The notes: generated from the sequence alone by a model not told the origin. A DNA stretch of 64,000 bases from Coprothermobacter proteolyticus DSM 5265 (GCF_000020945.1 NC_011295.1:1360913-1424912); one strand, 5' to 3'. Positions 37,384 through 47,238 are shown, counted from the stretch's first letter. Numbers and translations: made by a program.

Positions 37384-37929
37384 TTATATAAAAACCATAG
37401 AGCTTAAAGACGTCCACCCAGCACAACAAAAATGGTTATGAAGAAAACTACCAAACACTGCGTTACTGTCTGTCTGTACGCCTGCCTAGCCGCCAACGTA
37501 CAAGAAGGGCGGCCAACACACCACAGATCATTCTTTCACTTTCGAGAGTCGCTACACGAAAATCCACCACTTTCGCTTCCCATCAAAGCACAACAAGAGC
37601 CAGATAAACGGCCCAGAAAACAATCTGCCCTTGCTAAATCCCTGAGTTTCAGGGATTATACTCACGTCACATCTATGCATTTGTATCTGTTCCTAACATT
37701 GTGCATGCAAGCTCCCACTTGAATATAAACCTGCACCTGTGAAAGATTGCACATCAAGGATTACAGACATCTAAGGCCCTTTCTTAGAATCCAAGTTTTT
37801 TAGTAGAACCCAATTTGTTTGCTGGATCTTCTGCTTGGCCATTTGTCGCATAAGAGTGACGAGCTGTCAAAACACGAACGCGAGACATTGCTCACAAGCT
37901 CTCACAAAAACTGTTCTCGAATCTCCAAG
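37384..37929. other. Gene-free stretch
   Basis: About 550 bases with only unsupported short frames (for example 37432-37722). No domain, terminator or promoter of note is visible. Confidence 0.35.
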
Positions 37930-38030
37930 TATTGCTCAAAAGACCAGCTTAGATATTGGTTTTTTTGCCAAAAGGTTAATTACTAAAGATAGCAAAACTC
38001 TGGTTCTATATCCCGCAGGCGGATAAGAAT
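37930..38030 (+). pseudogene. Decayed fragment of the 5' end of the 38982-39707 membrane-protein gene
   Basis: Bases about 37936-38030 match about 38943-39035 over the upstream region and the first codons. Both read ATT(G/A)CTCAAAAGA, then AGCAAAACTCTGG or AGTAAAACTCTGG further on. The translated fragment (KRLITKDSKTLV) corresponds to KKSITKESKTLV in the intact gene. The homology stops soon after and the start codon is lost. Confidence 0.65.
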
Positions 38031-38469
38031 CCAGCTAGATCTCCTCGAAAAAAGACAAACTCTAATGGCATCCAATGAAAGACCATTGTGCTACGCATCA
38101 AACACATAACGCTATTGAATAGATAGATAAACAAACTAAACAAGGAGGACATTTAGTACACCACAACTGAACTAAACGATCTCTCTCGTGTTTCAGAAGT
38201 AAAGTTTGGGCACCACGAAGTCCTAGTTCAATGCGGTTGTAGTTGTGTGGGTGCGCTCTCATACAATGGGGGTTAACTAAGCTAAGCATGCCTTCAAGTC
38301 TGAACGTCACAACAACTCCTCACAAAGGAACAACCCAAAAATAACATTTTTATGGACATTATACTCATCCTTAAACTAGGTATACAGGTGTATTCGCCAG
38401 TAGCTAGACCTATATAATTCAAATATATAGTTTTGCCGTATTAACCTCTTTCGAATGGGGGTGTACATC

Positions 38470-38867
38470 TTGAGAAAACTTTTAGCTGTCATGAGTGTAA
38501 CCTTGTTGCTCCTTGTGTTTCTGTGTGGCTGTCAGAACATCTCTCTTGACCAGCAAAAGCGTAATGACGCAGGGCAAACCGCCTCAGTAACTATTCAAGA
38601 ACTTAATGCCTATGATACTTTCTTGGACGGGACCTTGCTTATAACTTATGAAGGAGTTTACGGTTTTGCTAAAACCAAGTATACAGATAGAAGACAGGTG
38701 ACTACTAGCATGCAAGTTACAAATATCACAGGTTCAATACGAAAATTACAGCTGCACAGTTTGCTGTTACATTCAGCCGATATATAGTAGATTACGCTTC
38801 AAAACGCGAGTATGTCAATGAATCTTTCCCATGTTTTTGCTCATTGTTTCCAGGTGCGTCACAATAG
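38470..38867 (+). pseudogene. Lipoprotein gene disrupted by a frameshift near 38733
   Basis: TTG 38470 follows GGGGGTG; the peptide starts MRKLLAVMSV and has a lipobox LCGC (Cys about 18). The frame continues to about 38733 (MQVTNITG) and then runs into a short unrelated tail that stops at 38787. A one-base shift restores a sensible continuation (FNTKITAAQFAVTFSRYIVD) to a TAG at 38865-38867. Either the gene is recently damaged or there is a one-base sequence error. Function unknown. Confidence 0.55.
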
Positions 38868-38981
38868 TCCAGTCTAGTTTAGCCAACACAATTATCCCAG
38901 GTAGAATACTACTTCAACAAGAAGTTATTAACTAGCTGGTAATATTACTCAAAAGAGCAGCCTAGATGTTTGGTTATTTTT

Positions 38982-39707
38982 ATGAAAAAGTCAATTACTA
39001 AAGAGAGTAAAACTCTGGTCGCGTTGGCGGTTTTTGGCGTAGCCATGGGGCTACTGGAAGCGGCCGTAGTAGTCTATTTAAGGCAACTTTACTACCCGGA
39101 GGGGCTTACGCTTCCTCTGAAACCTGCATCGTCAACGATACTACTCATTGAGTCATCGAGGGAGTTAGCTACCCTTGTAATGCTCATCACTGCGGCAATA
39201 GCTGTAGGTGAAAACGCCCTTCAAAGTTTTGCTTACTTTCTTTACATGTTCGGTTTTTGGGACATCTTTTACTATGTTTTCTTAAAAGTGTTCTTAGACT
39301 GGCCAGCATCAATTCTGACTTGGGATGTGCTGTTTTTCGTACCGGTGCCCTGGGTCAGCCCAGTGCTTGCGCCAATTATATGTTCTTTGACCATGATCGT
39401 ATTTGGATGCATTGCGGTGCTTCTACAACAGAAAGGCGCACACATAAAAATAAAAGGTGTTGACTGGGCGCTTTTTATCAGTGGGGCTGCAGTTATCTTT
39501 TATTCATTCATCAAGGACTACGTGACATTTCTTTTGAGTGAAGGTTTGCCCATCAATATATGGGCGCTAGCTAGGAATCCCAACTTCCAGCAATTAATAT
39601 CTCAGTATGTCCCAACCCATTACAGCTGGTACTTGTTCTTTGTTGGAGAACTATTGATGGTGATTGGAATGTTCCACGTATTTAGGTGCTCACAACCTAA
39701 ATCTTAA
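38982..39707 (+). CDS. Conserved multi-pass membrane protein (intact member of a locally duplicated family)
   Basis: About 241 residues with six or so hydrophobic segments. Conserved-looking polar stretches include YLRQLYYPEG near the first external loop, SRELATLVML, and WDIFYYVFLK with TWDVLFF-PVPW. I recall similar membrane proteins in other bacteria, with no known function. The ATG has no clear ribosome binding site. Two decayed pieces of the same gene lie in this window, near 37936 and 47640. Confidence 0.7.
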   Translation: MKKSITKESKTLVALAVFGVAMGLLEAAVVVYLRQLYYPEGLTLPLKPASSTILLIESSRELATLVMLITAAIAVGENALQSFAYFLYMFGFWDIFYYVFLKVFLDWPASILTWDVLFFVPVPWVSPVLAPIICSLTMIVFGCIAVLLQQKGAHIKIKGVDWALFISGAAVIFYSFIKDYVTFLLSEGLPINIWALARNPNFQQLISQYVPTHYSWYLFFVGELLMVIGMFHVFRCSQPKS

Positions 39708-39910
39708 GGTACTGCCCAGCGTAACAGCAGAGCTAGGTGCAAAGAAACACTCCTTTTCGAAGTCTTACAGGTACTAATTATCTTGTATAAACCTTGATTT
39801 GTCATGCCGTCTAAGACCCTGTCGTCGTAGAAATCCCTACAAATAAGCTAGCGAGAATGGATATACTGACCGCCTACGGGTAAGACTCTCCCGTTTCTTA
39901 GGAATAGAAG

Positions 39911-40260
39911 TTACTCCGATAACCAGAATGAAAGCCAAGATTCTAGTTCATATTGAATTGTGTTCCAGTCATACGTAACCCCAGAGAAAGCTGCGGCTTT
40001 TCGTTGCTGCTTTGAGGCTTGACATGTCTCCTTTGCTACCAACCCGTGTCCACGCGGTAACTCCGACAGGCCTTTCAAAAAGTCAACAGCATAGTAGATT
40101 GTAACTTTACCCGACAACTTTCCGGCCATTTGTCGAATACCCCTTATCCTGGGCGCATCATTATAAAAAGTCGTCAACGCCAGTGTTCTGTTTAGGTGTA
40201 GCGAAACCCCGCAATTTTACCCCCCAACAGCGTTCAATTCTCGCCAATTCAATAATGGGC
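39911..40260 (-). pseudogene. Decayed fragment of an ABC-2 permease gene (copy of part of 41860-43470)
   Basis: Bases about 39985-40095 align with about 42555-42657 of the permease gene, including CGGCTTTTCG, GAGGCTTGACATGTCTCC and AAAGTCAACAGCATA. On the minus strand both encode IYYAVDF, followed in the fragment by a frameshifted copy of the soluble loop. Weaker similarity continues to about 40255 (CCAATAATGGG or TCAATAATGGG). Neither end of the gene is present. Confidence 0.7.
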
Positions 40261-40603
40261 ACGTACCAGCAGCTTCTTTTACCAATGTGTCAATGCGCTT
40301 TCTAAGTTTGGGCAACTCCATAATATGCGAGGCTTGATCACAAAGTAATGCCATGCAACAGAATAGTTATGTGTACCTACAAGCGTTCGTAATTTGGGGA
40401 CTAAATAACTCTTAAAATGAAAGTCATTATAAATTCATGCACTAAGAGATTTTTAAGTGACCTGCATGCTTAGACAGGTTCTATTATGTCTCACGAAAGT
40501 GTTTTTGAGCTAGGCCATTCCATTTTGAGTCGCGTTGTGCTTTTCTTTTTCGAGTGCCATAGATCAGCTCCATAATCGTGCCGATTATTCTCTGTAAATG
40601 TGG

Positions 40604-40632
40604 TTGACATCAGCAGATTTTAGTCCTATAAT
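40604..40632 (+). promoter_or_regulatory. Consensus promoter of the toxin-antitoxin operon
   Basis: Perfect TTGACA (40604-40609), 17-base spacer, perfect TATAAT (40627-40632). The operator palindrome covers the predicted start of transcription. Confidence 0.9.
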
Positions 40633-40643
40633 GTTAAAGTAGG

Positions 40644-40670
40644 ATGTAGTAATACTTTGTATTACTACAT
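40644..40670. promoter_or_regulatory. Perfect palindromic operator of the toxin-antitoxin operon
   Basis: ATGTAGTAATAC-TTT-GTATTACTACAT: two 12-base perfect arms around a 3-base centre. It lies just downstream of the -10 box and before AGGAGGTG. Ribbon-helix-helix antitoxins bind such sites as dimers of dimers to repress their own operon. Confidence 0.85.
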
Positions 40671-40688
40671 TAGAGGAGGTGAAATAGA

Positions 40689-40997
40689 GTGAATCAAACG
40701 AAAGGAAAAAACAATCGAAAAGTAATTAAGGCGATTTCTCCTCATAAAACGAAAAGGAGTGGCACTAGGAAAACAGCGGTACTGACTTTCTCCGTACCAC
40801 CAGAAATGGGAAAAATGATAGACGACCTAGCGAAACAAGAAAATAGAACAAGAAGTGAGCTCATAAGAGAAGCGATAAGAAGATACATAGCGGAAGAAAA
40901 ATGGGCACAGATTTATCGTTATGCGGAACAGAAAGCTTTAGAAAAAGGAATAACCGAAGATCAGATTGAAGAAATAATAGATGCCGAAAGGGAATAG
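40689..40997 (+). CDS. Ribbon-helix-helix antitoxin
   Basis: 102 residues. A basic N-terminal tail of about 28 residues precedes an RHH (CopG/Arc-like) domain: strand AVLTFSVP, helix KMIDDLAKQ, turn N-R-T, helix SELIREAIRRYI. The C-terminal 30 residues are charged and helical, the usual toxin-binding part. GTG 40689 follows AGGAGGTG by seven bases. It is translated just ahead of a PIN toxin gene, overlapping it by 17 bases, and probably represses the operon through the palindrome upstream. Confidence 0.88.
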   Translation: MNQTKGKNNRKVIKAISPHKTKRSGTRKTAVLTFSVPPEMGKMIDDLAKQENRTRSELIREAIRRYIAEEKWAQIYRYAEQKALEKGITEDQIEEIIDAERE

Positions 40998-41439
40998 ACA
41001 ACAAAACCTGAAAGTAGTTATTGATACAAACGTTTTTGTTTCCGCTCTTCACTTCGGTGGTACTCCTAGAAAAGTTGTAGATTTAATGTGGAAAGAGGCA
41101 ATTGAGGTTTACATTTCTCCATTCATTGAGGAAGAGATAGAACGCGTGCTCGTCAGTCGCTTTGAATGGGATAAACACATGGTTGATCAAGTAATAAATA
41201 GCATAAATGAATACGCAATTATGGTAGAACCAGAAGTAACGGTATCAATCATTGATGCCAAAAAGACAGATAACCGCATATTAGAATGCGCAGTGGCTGG
41301 AAAGGTTGATTGCTTGGTCTCTGGAGATAAAAAACACATACTACCGTTAAAAGAGTTCCACGAAATTAAAATCATGTCGCCCGCCGAGTTTCTAGACTAC
41401 TTCTATACAAAGAGAAAAGAGTGGCTAGAAAAAAAGTAA
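40981..41439 (+). CDS. PIN-domain toxin (putative endoribonuclease)
   Basis: 152 residues. The first PIN acidic motif is in VVIDTNVFVSAL. A middle Glu lies in EEEIERVL, and the third and fourth acidic positions are in KKTDNRILECA and SGDKKH. Such proteins (the VapC-like COG1569 group) cleave RNA and are neutralised by the partner antitoxin. Start is ATG 40981 inside the antitoxin gene, indicating coupled translation. Confidence 0.88.
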   Translation: MPKGNRQQNLKVVIDTNVFVSALHFGGTPRKVVDLMWKEAIEVYISPFIEEEIERVLVSRFEWDKHMVDQVINSINEYAIMVEPEVTVSIIDAKKTDNRILECAVAGKVDCLVSGDKKHILPLKEFHEIKIMSPAEFLDYFYTKRKEWLEKK

Positions 41440-41470
41440 TTTTCTGTTTCATATTTGAAGGAGATTGTTA

Positions 41471-41590
41471 ATGCGTTTAACTACCGATCCTCCTTTCCTC
41501 CTTTTCCGAGCTTCTGCTAAATACCTAAACAACTTGCTATTTTTGCCTGAACACAATAACCAGAAAGGGAAAATTGTGTCCTCAGCATGA
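41471..41590 (+). CDS. Possible small protein, 39 codons
   Basis: ATG 41471 is seven bases after AAGGAG, downstream of the toxin gene. The predicted peptide begins MRLTTDPPFLLF and has no known match. The remaining part of the 41440-41859 gap shows nothing else. Confidence 0.2.
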   Translation: MRLTTDPPFLLFRASAKYLNNLLFLPEHNNQKGKIVSSA

Positions 41591-41859
41591 AATCTGCATT
41601 AATCGAAATCACAGAAGTGAGAAAAAGAAAACCAGCGGCCTCACTTTCTTAGAGATAACAAAATAACAAGAATTGAAAAGGTGGGCTTGCAACACATGGC
41701 AGATGGAGACAACAATGATAATGGATAATTGAACGCCGGTCGCGGTGACAAATCCAAGGACATCCCCAAAAACCGATGCAATAGCCCCCCTTCTTTAAAA
41801 CCAAAGAACAAAGAATAGAAAGCCATAACTTGCAACGAAAAATGAGCTGCCTACGGCTT

Positions 41860-43470
41860 CTAGCTTGGCATCTCCATACGCCAAAAGATTTTGTCTGTAA
41901 TTAATAGCTGTAAGAAAACGGTTAGGACGGCACCGACGGCAAAACCAAAGTAACCCCAGAGAAAGCTCTCAGTCGGAATACCGATAAGCAGGGCAATGAG
42001 AATAGCAGGAGCCATGGACAGAGCAAAGACAGCAAAGCGTAAATAGACCGTAAGCACATTCCCGGAATCGAACGTGGGAAAAATGACATTCACAACACTC
42101 ATGCCAAATAACACTAAAACGTCTGCTGACATTATGAACAGAAACACTGCCAGCGCTTCCGAAAAGGTTAGACCTGACAAGATCCAAATCGGCAAAACCA
42201 AAGCCATTGCCCTCATGCCAGCTCTCAAAGAAAGCAGAGCATTTACAGCTGAAATTTTCTGCCACGGTCTGCCTGGTAGTAAATAAATGTACTGTTTATG
42301 TAACTCATACTGAACCCCTACAGGTAAAACTTGAACCAACATAGCATACATAACAACGTAAATTAGTGCGAACACAGTGATCGAGGAAAAACCCTCACTG
42401 AAATATCCGACAATCGCTCCAAGAATAAGCAGTAGAAGCTGATCCCAGCCGAGTATGATAAACTTCTGACTTCGCTTGTTTCCAATAGCCTGTTTCCATG
42501 TAAAAGCCCAAGGTCCCTTAAGGTTCCAATCAAGATCCATTTCCTTAGATTTCTTCTGCGGCTTTTCGCTGCTGCTTTGGAGGCTTGACATGTCTCCTTT
42601 GCTAACAGCCTGTGCCCACTCTGCAACAGTGACAGACTCTTCATAAAAGTCAACAGCATAATAAATGGACAAGGCAACTACGGCCAAAGTTGAAGCTAAG
42701 AGAACTGAGAATAATGGCGGCGAAATTCTACTCATGAATGGCGCCATTATGAGTGTTTTTGCCCATCCAATAATGGGAATAGAACCAAGCAAAGGACCAT
42801 TCAAAGTAGTAAGCAAACCTTCCCAAACGTTGTCACCGCTTAGCATGCCCCAAGCTACATAAGCAAGGACCGCTATGATAAGTACCTTGATAAACCTCTT
42901 AATCAATCTGCCAATGTTGAACCTGTGTGCGATGGAGAAAACGAAGAAGTTTAAAGATGATACAAGTATTGAGAGGACCATGATGGTTAAACCGGAATAA
43001 ACTAGCCTGATATGATTCATGGGCAAATTGAGCATCCGTCCAAATAAAGGAAGATAAATGATGGCTAAAACCGTCGTATACAAAGAACTCCAGAACTGAC
43101 GTATCATTGACCATGCATAAACACTGCGCTGATTAATGGGTGAAGGAAATAACAAGTTAGCATCAGCCATGGTATAAGTACCAGGAGCATAGCTGACAGA
43201 AGCTTTATTTAGCCCTCCCAAAAATATGAGCAGCAAGAGCGCCATAATTACGGAACCGATAACGTCTAGGCTTAAATACCATGGCGATTCCAGAGGATCG
43301 CTTCTCTTAAACAAAAAAGGCAAGATCCATATGAACTGCAAGCCGTATTGAACAACCAAACCTGCGAGCTTTGCCGGATGGTGAATAGCATCGATAACAT
43401 AGTTTTTGTACTTCGTGGAATCCAAAAAATAGAGAGCTCTGAAACCGCCGAGAATATTACTTGTTTTCAT
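41860..43470 (-). CDS. ABC-2 type exporter permease
   Basis: 536 residues. About twelve hydrophobic segments in two groups of six are separated by a soluble loop of about 45 residues (Ser/Gln/Lys-rich). This two-halved layout is typical of ABC-2 exporter subunits encoded beside a single ATPase. The ATG overlaps the ATPase gene by 14 bases. The cargo is unknown. A decayed fragment of the same gene lies at about 39911-40260. Confidence 0.8.
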   Translation of the reverse strand: MKTSNILGGFRALYFLDSTKYKNYVIDAIHHPAKLAGLVVQYGLQFIWILPFLFKRSDPLESPWYLSLDVIGSVIMALLLLIFLGGLNKASVSYAPGTYTMADANLLFPSPINQRSVYAWSMIRQFWSSLYTTVLAIIYLPLFGRMLNLPMNHIRLVYSGLTIMVLSILVSSLNFFVFSIAHRFNIGRLIKRFIKVLIIAVLAYVAWGMLSGDNVWEGLLTTLNGPLLGSIPIIGWAKTLIMAPFMSRISPPLFSVLLASTLAVVALSIYYAVDFYEESVTVAEWAQAVSKGDMSSLQSSSEKPQKKSKEMDLDWNLKGPWAFTWKQAIGNKRSQKFIILGWDQLLLLILGAIVGYFSEGFSSITVFALIYVVMYAMLVQVLPVGVQYELHKQYIYLLPGRPWQKISAVNALLSLRAGMRAMALVLPIWILSGLTFSEALAVFLFIMSADVLVLFGMSVVNVIFPTFDSGNVLTVYLRFAVFALSMAPAILIALLIGIPTESFLWGYFGFAVGAVLTVFLQLLITDKIFWRMEMPS

Positions 43471-44185
43471 CGGATGTAATCTCCAGGAAAAGCTCTTCCA
43501 AAGTGCTTTCTTGAGCCGCCTGCACCCGCTTTCTCAAGTCATCAATCGTGCCCTCGGCAATCAGTTTACCGCTTTTCATTACAAGCACCCTGTCACATAG
43601 ATTTTGGGCTGTATCCAGCATATGCGTGCTTATCAGAAGTGATTTCCCAAGGGCTTTTAGATCCATAAATACCTCTTTTAACTCGTGCACTGCCTTTGGA
43701 TCAAGTCCAATCAATGGCTCGTCGAAAAGTAGAACATCGGGATCATGTAGTAACGCGCAGCAAATCATGGTTTTTTGCTTCATTCCTTTGGAAAGGTGCA
43801 TACCCAACTCATTACGCTTCTCCATTAAATCAAATCGATGTATTAAATCATTAGCTCTCTTTTCCCAATCATGAAGGTTATATGCTAAAGCGATAAACTT
43901 TAAGTGGTCCCATACGGTCAAACCTTCGTAGATATCTGGAACCTCAGGTATGTAAGCAAGCTTTGCACGTGCCACATCGGAACGGTGGTCCATACCATCG
44001 ATGGTTATCGTGCCTTCCGCCTTTCTAAGCAGCCCGACTATGCATTTGAGTGTGGTTGTCTTGCCTGCGCCATTTGGGCCAAGAAGACCCACCACTTCGC
44101 CCTCACTTAGGGAAAAGGACAAGCCGTCTACCGCTTTTGTCTTTCCAAAATACTTTTTCAGCCCATTAACCTCAAGAACCGTCAA
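43457..44185 (-). CDS. ABC exporter ATP-binding protein
   Basis: 242 residues with GPNGAGKTT (Walker A), HLSKGMKQK (a signature with K where most have GG), LLFDEPLIGLD (Walker B) and the switch His in LLISTHML. It belongs to the DrrA/CcmA-like group that powers ABC-2 exporters. It is the first gene of a two-gene operon with the permease. Confidence 0.9.
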   Translation of the reverse strand: MTVLEVNGLKKYFGKTKAVDGLSFSLSEGEVVGLLGPNGAGKTTTLKCIVGLLRKAEGTITIDGMDHRSDVARAKLAYIPEVPDIYEGLTVWDHLKFIALAYNLHDWEKRANDLIHRFDLMEKRNELGMHLSKGMKQKTMICCALLHDPDVLLFDEPLIGLDPKAVHELKEVFMDLKALGKSLLISTHMLDTAQNLCDRVLVMKSGKLIAEGTIDDLRKRVQAAQESTLEELFLEITSDENK

Positions 44186-44290
44186 CTAAATCCCCTCTTC
44201 CTGGTAGTCTAATAACATTGTAACTAGCTTACTGGAAATCCATGTCACTAACAGTATACAGAAGATTTTCATTTCAAGGAGGTTCAGTAA

Positions 44291-44325
44291 CAAAAAAGGC
44301 TCCACACTTAGAAAAAATGAGGAGC
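44291..44325 (-). terminator. Terminator of the SDR gene
   Basis: Read leftward, GCTCC and GGAGC form a stem, followed by CTTTTTTG. It lies 27 bases after the SDR stop. Confidence 0.65.
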
Positions 44326-44351
44326 ATTTTTATGCACTTTACACTTTTATT

Positions 44352-45113
44352 CTACTTCGCCCGCCAACCTCCATCCACACGCAGAGCTTCACCAGTTATG
44401 TAGCTGGACGCATCGCTGGCTAAGAACAAGATAGCTTCTGCGATTTCTTCTGGTTCACCCCATCGTCCAAGCGGCGTGGTTTGTTTTATCAACTGATCCG
44501 TTTGCGGATCAGACATAAGATCTCTGGTCATCCCTGTAACTATGCCCCCTGGACAAACAGCATTTACACGGATACCTTGGCTGGCATACTCGCATGCAAT
44601 TTGCTTAGTTAAACCAACAACACCATGCTTAGATGCGGTGTATGCCGTGCCACCAGCCATGGCTCCTAAGCCTGCGACGGACGCAGTATTTACAATAACC
44701 CCACCATTGCCTTGAGAAAGGAACTGCTGGATAGCGCGCTTGCACCCGTAGAACACACCTTTAAGGTTGATGTTGATGATGCGCTCCCACAGCGCTTCAT
44801 CTGACTCCAAGCAAGGCTTGAAGCCGTCGAATACACCTGCGTTGTTAACCATGATATCAAGTTTTCCATAATGCTCCACAGCTGCCTCTACAGCCTTGTT
44901 AACATCGTCCCAGTGCGACACGTCCGCTTTAACTGCTATAGCCTCCCCACCCTTTTCATTGACCATCCGCACTGTTTCTTCTGCCGTTTCTCCTACATAG
45001 TCCACTGCTACAACTTTCGCACCCTCTTGAGCAAAAATAATGGAAGCAGCTCTTCCCATACCAGAACCTGCTCCGGTTATGACTACTACTTTGCCGTATA
45101 ACTTCCCATCCAT
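44352..45113 (-). CDS. Short-chain dehydrogenase/reductase (SDR)
   Basis: 253 residues, classical SDR. The nucleotide-binding TGAGSGMG is at residues 13-20, NNAG near 90, a catalytic Ser in NTASVAG, and YTASK with the Tyr-x-x-x-Lys pair near 155. PGG and the C-terminal ITGEALRVDGG are typical. The acidic residue at the end of the second strand (VAVDYVG) suggests preference for NAD(H). The substrate is not predictable; FabG-like ketoacyl reduction or sugar/polyol oxidation are both possible. Single gene. Confidence 0.88.
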   Translation of the reverse strand: MDGKLYGKVVVITGAGSGMGRAASIIFAQEGAKVVAVDYVGETAEETVRMVNEKGGEAIAVKADVSHWDDVNKAVEAAVEHYGKLDIMVNNAGVFDGFKPCLESDEALWERIININLKGVFYGCKRAIQQFLSQGNGGVIVNTASVAGLGAMAGGTAYTASKHGVVGLTKQIACEYASQGIRVNAVCPGGIVTGMTRDLMSDPQTDQLIKQTTPLGRWGEPEEIAEAILFLASDASSYITGEALRVDGGWRAK

Positions 45114-45826
45114 TTCTCAATCACACCCCTTGTCCTCAGGCGTGCCGTTATACGAGAAGACAAAAGACTATCTTACCTGATTAAGTGAGGCAAATCCCCC
45201 GCCAATATAACTCTTTGAAAATCTACTTATTCTAAGCTGACTCACAACCTCATGCGTAGCAACTTCCCAAATAGTGTGCTAACACGCTTTCAGGTTTTAA
45301 TGAGTGATATTATACGCCACATAAATGCAAACTGTTGCCGTGAAACATGATACTTATTCTTTCTAATTTGCTAACGCTACAAGAGAACTTTTGCATTCTC
45401 TACTTCGTGGTTTGCCTTCTCTGTAGATTTACATAATAGTCATATCTCTTAGTCTTTACAAGTCTTCGTTATAGTGAAACCCCATGCGCCATGCATCAGT
45501 GGTATGCCTTGGATACTGATGCTTAGTTTGGCATAACCGCCAACTATCTTTCTTTGTGGAGGACAGTAATTTTAAGTTTGAAAGCGCCATTCCCTCAGCA
45601 TTTACTTCCATAGCTATTGCTAATAATTTTCAAGCAAAGCATAAAAAAAACTAAGGCTTTCTGTATTATTATCCTTTTTACTTGGTAATAGAAGATCGAT
45701 AGATTTCGTAGTTTGTTCAGGATTTAGGCCCAAAACATCACCTCTATGTTCAGAAAGTTGATGTATTGTAAAAGATTTCCATTATTCGCACATTTAATGT
45801 TATTTTAATCACAATTTAATAATTAC
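45114..45826. other. Intergenic stretch of about 700 bases upstream of the protease
   Basis: AT-rich and without a supported gene. A small hairpin (GCATCAGT/ACTGATGC, 45493-45522) is visible. The promoter of the protease lies at the right end. Confidence 0.35.
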
Positions 45827-45854
45827 TTGACAATTTAATTTTGTTGTGTATACT
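45827..45854 (+). promoter_or_regulatory. Promoter of the subtilisin-type protease gene
   Basis: Perfect TTGACA (45827-45832), a 16-base spacer and TATACT (45849-45854), about 47 bases before the ATG. Confidence 0.75.
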
Positions 45855-45900
45855 TATAAACATTAGTTTCAAAATCTTGTTTCACGGGGGAGGCAGATTG

Positions 45901-47223
45901 ATGAAAAAGATACTATTAACACTGGTTATCGCAGTACTTTTGTTGTCAGGTTTTGCAGGGGTAAAAAGTGCAGAACTACTGTTTGTGAGCAATTCCACAA
46001 CCACTAATCAAGAGGATCCAGAGAATGAAATCATCGTCGGTTATAAAGAGAATACTGACGTTGCAGTTCTCTCTAAGCAAGTGGAAAAGACTACTGGCGC
46101 AAAACTTTCTAGAAAAGGCTTAAAGAACTTTGCAGTATTCAAACTACCTCAAGGCAAGGCCGCCGATGTGGTGATGAATCAATTGAAGAATGATCCGAAT
46201 GTGGAGTACGTTGAGCCAAATTACATTGCTCACGCTTTTGACGTTCCGAATGACACTTTCTTCAACCCATACCAATGGAACTTCTACGATTATGGCATGA
46301 CAAGCAACGGCTATGTCTCTAACTACGGCATTCAGGCTGTTTCTGCATGGAATATTACAAAAGGTGCAGGCGTTAAAGTAGCAATAATCGATACAGGTGT
46401 AGCCTACGAGAACTACGGTGCATATACCAAGGCTCCAGATTTAGCAAATACACTGTTTGATACTGCAAATGCGTATGACTTTGTTAACAACGACACTCAC
46501 GCTAATGATGACAACAGTCATGGAACTCACGTAGCTGGAACAATTGCTCAATCGACAAATAATGGCATGGGAGCCGCTGGTATTGCTTATCAAGCAACCA
46601 TATTGCCTATAAAAGTACTCGATAGCGAGGGCTCCGGAACATACGACGCCATTGCCAACGGCATTATATGGGCTGCTGACAAAGGAGCCAGGGTCATCAA
46701 CATGAGTTTGGGAGGAAGTTCGGGGTCTACAACACTTCAGAACGCTATACAATACGCATACAACAAAGGCGTCGTGATTGTGTGTGCTTCTGGAAATGAT
46801 AGAAGATCTACAGTAAGTTACCCTGCGGCCTATACTCAGTGCATCGCTGTTGGATCAACTCGCTTTGACGGAACGAGAGCTCGTTATTCTAACTATGGTA
46901 GCGCGCTCGATATTGTTGCTCCTGGTGGAGATACATCCGTTGACCAAAATCATGATGGCTATGGCGATGGCATCTTACAGCAGACTTTTGCCGAAGGATC
47001 ACCCACAGACTTCGCTTATTACTTCTTCCAGGGAACTTCAATGGCGTCTCCGCACGTGGCTGGAGTAGCTGCTCTTGTTTTATCGGCACATCCGACGTAC
47101 ACAAACGAACAAGTGAGAACTGCACTTCAGTCCACAGCAAAAGATCTTGGCACAGCAGGATGGGATAAATACTATGGTTATGGCCTAGTAAATGCGTATG
47201 CTGCAGTAAACTGGACACCATAA
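45901..47223 (+). CDS. Secreted subtilisin-like serine protease (peptidase S8) with propeptide
   Basis: 440 residues. A signal peptide of about 23 residues is followed by an I9-type propeptide (about 40-120, ending PNVEYVEPNY) that folds and inhibits the enzyme until cleaved. The catalytic triad is Asp164 (IIDTG), His207 (SHGTHVAG) and Ser380 (GTSMASPHVAG). The oxyanion Asn is in CASGND near 300. It degrades protein outside the cell for fermentation. The architecture fits proteolysin-type thermostable subtilisins. ATG follows GGGGGAGG. It has its own promoter and terminator. Confidence 0.95.
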   Translation: MKKILLTLVIAVLLLSGFAGVKSAELLFVSNSTTTNQEDPENEIIVGYKENTDVAVLSKQVEKTTGAKLSRKGLKNFAVFKLPQGKAADVVMNQLKNDPNVEYVEPNYIAHAFDVPNDTFFNPYQWNFYDYGMTSNGYVSNYGIQAVSAWNITKGAGVKVAIIDTGVAYENYGAYTKAPDLANTLFDTANAYDFVNNDTHANDDNSHGTHVAGTIAQSTNNGMGAAGIAYQATILPIKVLDSEGSGTYDAIANGIIWAADKGARVINMSLGGSSGSTTLQNAIQYAYNKGVVIVCASGNDRRSTVSYPAAYTQCIAVGSTRFDGTRARYSNYGSALDIVAPGGDTSVDQNHDGYGDGILQQTFAEGSPTDFAYYFFQGTSMASPHVAGVAALVLSAHPTYTNEQVRTALQSTAKDLGTAGWDKYYGYGLVNAYAAVNWTP

Positions 47224-47238
47224 AAAACGCACCCCATT

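Noticed and set aside
39911-40177. 88-codon minus-strand frame as a real small gene
   Set aside because: It is a frameshifted fragment of the ABC-2 permease gene, lacking both ends.
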